From assembly GCA_027037575.1 (NCBI GenBank), contig JALVZP010000186.1:2910-8362 (forward strand): a stretch of DNA of 5,453 bases, given 5' to 3'. The notes below the pieces were generated by a model, which saw only the letters and a program-made list of their open reading frames with translations, had not been told where the DNA came from and made no database searches. The stretch comes from Desulfobacterales bacterium. GTDB taxonomy: Bacteria > Desulfobacterota > DSM-4660 > Desulfatiglandales > JALVZP01. A program made the translations under genes and the position numbers. This document shows positions 4,614 through 5,453 of the stretch, piece by piece (the first letter of the stretch is position 1; every line of letters starts with the position of its first letter).

Positions 4614-4871
4614 TCAATTTGAAGAAGGATTAATTAATCCTTCCTTTTTTAATAAGTTTTTTGCTGCTTCAGTAAGAAGAGCACCTCTTTCCAGCCAATA
4701 CTGAACCTTCCCCTTGTTTATTCTAATTTCCGGAGGCTCTTTCATTGGATTGTAATAGCCGAGTATATCTAAAAACTTGCCATCACGAGGTGATTCTGAA
4801 TTAGCAGCAATCAATCTATAAAAAGGCCTCTTCTTTGCACCCATACGTGTCAATCTAATCTTTACTGCCAT
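4614..4871 (-). CDS. rpsP: 30S ribosomal protein S16 (bS16)
   Basis: The 85-residue product has normal bS16 length. bS16 is an early-binding protein of the 30S body needed for efficient subunit assembly. The start MAVKIRLTRMGAKKRPFYRL (1-20) is nearly invariant in the family. It is followed by ANSESPRDGKFLDILGYYNP (23-42) and a conserved C-terminal helix region (KVQYWLERGALLTEAAKNLL, 55-74). The ATG at 4871 is chosen because it gives this MAVKIRL start. A GTG at 4892 in frame would add seven residues without an upstream ribosome binding site and would bury the GGAGG. That GGAGG (4886-4890) is 14 nt before the ATG, longer than usual. The last codons form a 20-nt perfect palindrome. ffh ends 62 nt upstream. 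Confidence 0.98.
   Translation of the reverse strand: MAVKIRLTRMGAKKRPFYRLIAANSESPRDGKFLDILGYYNPMKEPPEIRINKGKVQYWLERGALLTEAAKNLLKKEGLINPSSN
4624..4643. repeat. 20-bp perfect palindrome at the 3' end of rpsP
   Basis: Positions 4624-4643 read identically on both strands: arms GAAGGATT and AATCCTTC around AATT. In the rpsP mRNA the stem can extend by a G-U and an A-U pair to about 10 bp. It encodes the last residues EGLINPS and ends 7 nt before the stop codon. No T-run follows on the coding strand; on the plus strand CTTTTTT follows, giving the shape of an antisense terminator. Role unknown. Confidence 0.5.
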
Positions 4872-4890
4872 CTCTTTTCTGCTAACCTCC
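4872..4890 (-). promoter_or_regulatory. Ribosome binding site of rpsP with long spacing
   Basis: GGAGG (4886-4890) is the only clear Shine-Dalgarno match before rpsP, but it lies 14 nt from the ATG that gives the invariant bS16 N-terminus. A purine-rich AGAAAAGAG immediately precedes the ATG and might contribute. Confidence 0.45.
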
Positions 4891-4907
4891 ACTTTTTATT
4901 TGCTATT

Positions 4908-4916
4908 TTTATATCA
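4908..4916 (-). promoter_or_regulatory. Possible extended -10 promoter upstream of rpsP
   Basis: TGATATAAA on the minus strand fits an extended -10 element (TGn plus a 5/6 match to TATAAT) in the ffh-rpsP gap, the longest gap in the window. Transcription would begin near 4900, about 30 nt before rpsP. No convincing -35 hexamer lies at 16-18 nt, and such AT-rich matches occur by chance, so this is a weak call. Confidence 0.22.
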
Positions 4917-4933
4917 GATTTTTTTGAATATAT

Positions 4934-5453
4934 CTACCCAAATATTGAACCAATTCCACCCATTGGACCTTTTTTAGAAAATCTCTCTATTATTTTTTTC
5001 GTCTGTGCAAAGTTCTTTAAAAGTCTATTTACATCCTGCACAGTTGTTCCACTTCCTTTTGCAATCCTCCTCTTTCTACTTGCATTTATTATTTTATAAT
5101 TTCTCCTTTCCTCCTTTGTCATAGAGTTAATTATTGCCTCTATTTTTATCAACTCCTTCTCATCTACCTGAATTTTTTTTAGTTGCTTGAGCTGACTGAA
5201 TCCTGGAAGCATGCTTAATATCTGTTCTAAGGATCCGAGTTTTTTTATCTGCCTCAATTGCTGCAGAAAATCTTCTAAATCAAATTCCTTCTTTTTTATC
5301 TTTTCTTGTAATCTCAGTGCCTCTTTCTCATCAAATTCCTCTTGTGCTCTTTCAATAAGAGTAAGTATATCTCCCATTCCAAGTATCTTGGATGCAATTC
5401 TGTCAGGATGAAACAGTTCTAATGCTTCTATCTTCTCTCCCACTCCTATAAAT
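4934..5453 (-). CDS. ffh: Signal recognition particle protein Ffh (SRP54), C-terminal part
   Basis: This is the 3' end of ffh; the GTPase (NG) domain lies beyond the right edge. Ffh binds signal peptides of nascent membrane and secreted proteins and the SRP RNA, and delivers ribosomes to FtsY at the membrane. About 172 residues are visible of a protein usually near 450. They begin with FIGVGEKIEALE, the closing motif of the G domain, then FHPDRIASKILGMGDILTLIE, the linker into the M domain. The RNA-binding helix-turn-helix is clear: NASRKRRIAKGSGTTVQDVN, followed by RLLKNFAQTKKIIERF. The finger loop region (GSLEQILSMLPGFSQLKQL) is poor in methionine, with Ile and Leu instead. The protein ends GGIGSIFG at a TAG stop. 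The GTG at 5443 is the internal Val of FIGVGE, not a start. rpsP follows after 62 nt. Confidence 0.97.
   Translation of the reverse strand, partial: FIGVGEKIEALELFHPDRIASKILGMGDILTLIERAQEEFDEKEALRLQEKIKKKEFDLEDFLQQLRQIKKLGSLEQILSMLPGFSQLKQLKKIQVDEKELIKIEAIINSMTKEERRNYKIINASRKRRIAKGSGTTVQDVNRLLKNFAQTKKIIERFSKKGPMGGIGSIFG

Noticed and set aside
4872..4892. GTG-started N-terminal extension of rpsP
   Set aside because: Adds residues before the nearly invariant MAVKIRL start, has no ribosome binding site of its own and consumes the GGAGG.
5211..5411. Plus-strand open frame opposite the Ffh M domain
   Set aside because: Ser/Phe/Cys-rich mirror of a Lys/Glu-rich helical region.
1..5453. Possible undescribed defence, mobile or biosynthetic system
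   Set aside because: Every gene in the window belongs to a known housekeeping family and the genes are packed with no spare space; nothing suggests an accessory island.

Overview
The window is one uninterrupted block of genes, all read leftward on the minus strand. In transcription order they are: ffh (3' part only), rpsP (bS16), khpA, rimM, trmD, a TM1570-like SPOUT methyltransferase (PF09936 type), rplS (bL19), rnhB, yraN, rsmI, ptsH (HPr) and the first 39 codons of ptsI. There are no rRNA or tRNA genes, mobile elements or CRISPR arrays, and no gene-free stretch longer than 62 bases.

Organism: a bacterium with AT-rich DNA. Proteins are rich in Lys, Ile and Glu, arginine is mostly AGA/AGG, isoleucine is often ATA, and at least two starts appear to be TTG. 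This gene order, with the PF09936 gene between trmD and rplS, is what I would expect from low-GC, often thermophilic or anaerobic lineages (Thermotogae, Aquificae, Thermodesulfobacteria, Deltaproteobacteria-like or related candidate phyla). That placement is inference. I cannot name a genus.

Layout: positions 4934-5453 hold the end of Ffh, the protein of the signal recognition particle. After a 62-base gap with a possible weak promoter comes a tightly packed ribosome block (4871 down to 2129): two ribosomal proteins, the KH-domain RNA binder KhpA, the 30S maturation factor RimM, and two SPOUT methyltransferases. RNase HII, the nuclease-fold protein YraN and the 16S rRNA methyltransferase RsmI follow. 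The left end carries HPr and Enzyme I, the general phosphotransfer pair of the PTS. Four junctions overlap by exactly 11 nt, and others by 8, 4 and 1 nt, so translational coupling probably runs through most of the cluster.

No new defence, mobile or metabolic system is visible; this is a core housekeeping operon. The points worth a second look are: the PTS genes appended to a translation operon; an HPr with Ser in place of the usual active-site Pro; altered conserved positions in RsmI and TrmD; the uncharacterised-substrate SPOUT enzyme; a 20-bp perfect palindrome at the end of rpsP; a terminator-like hairpin inside rimM; and two identical A9-CTT tracts in rsmI and ptsH.
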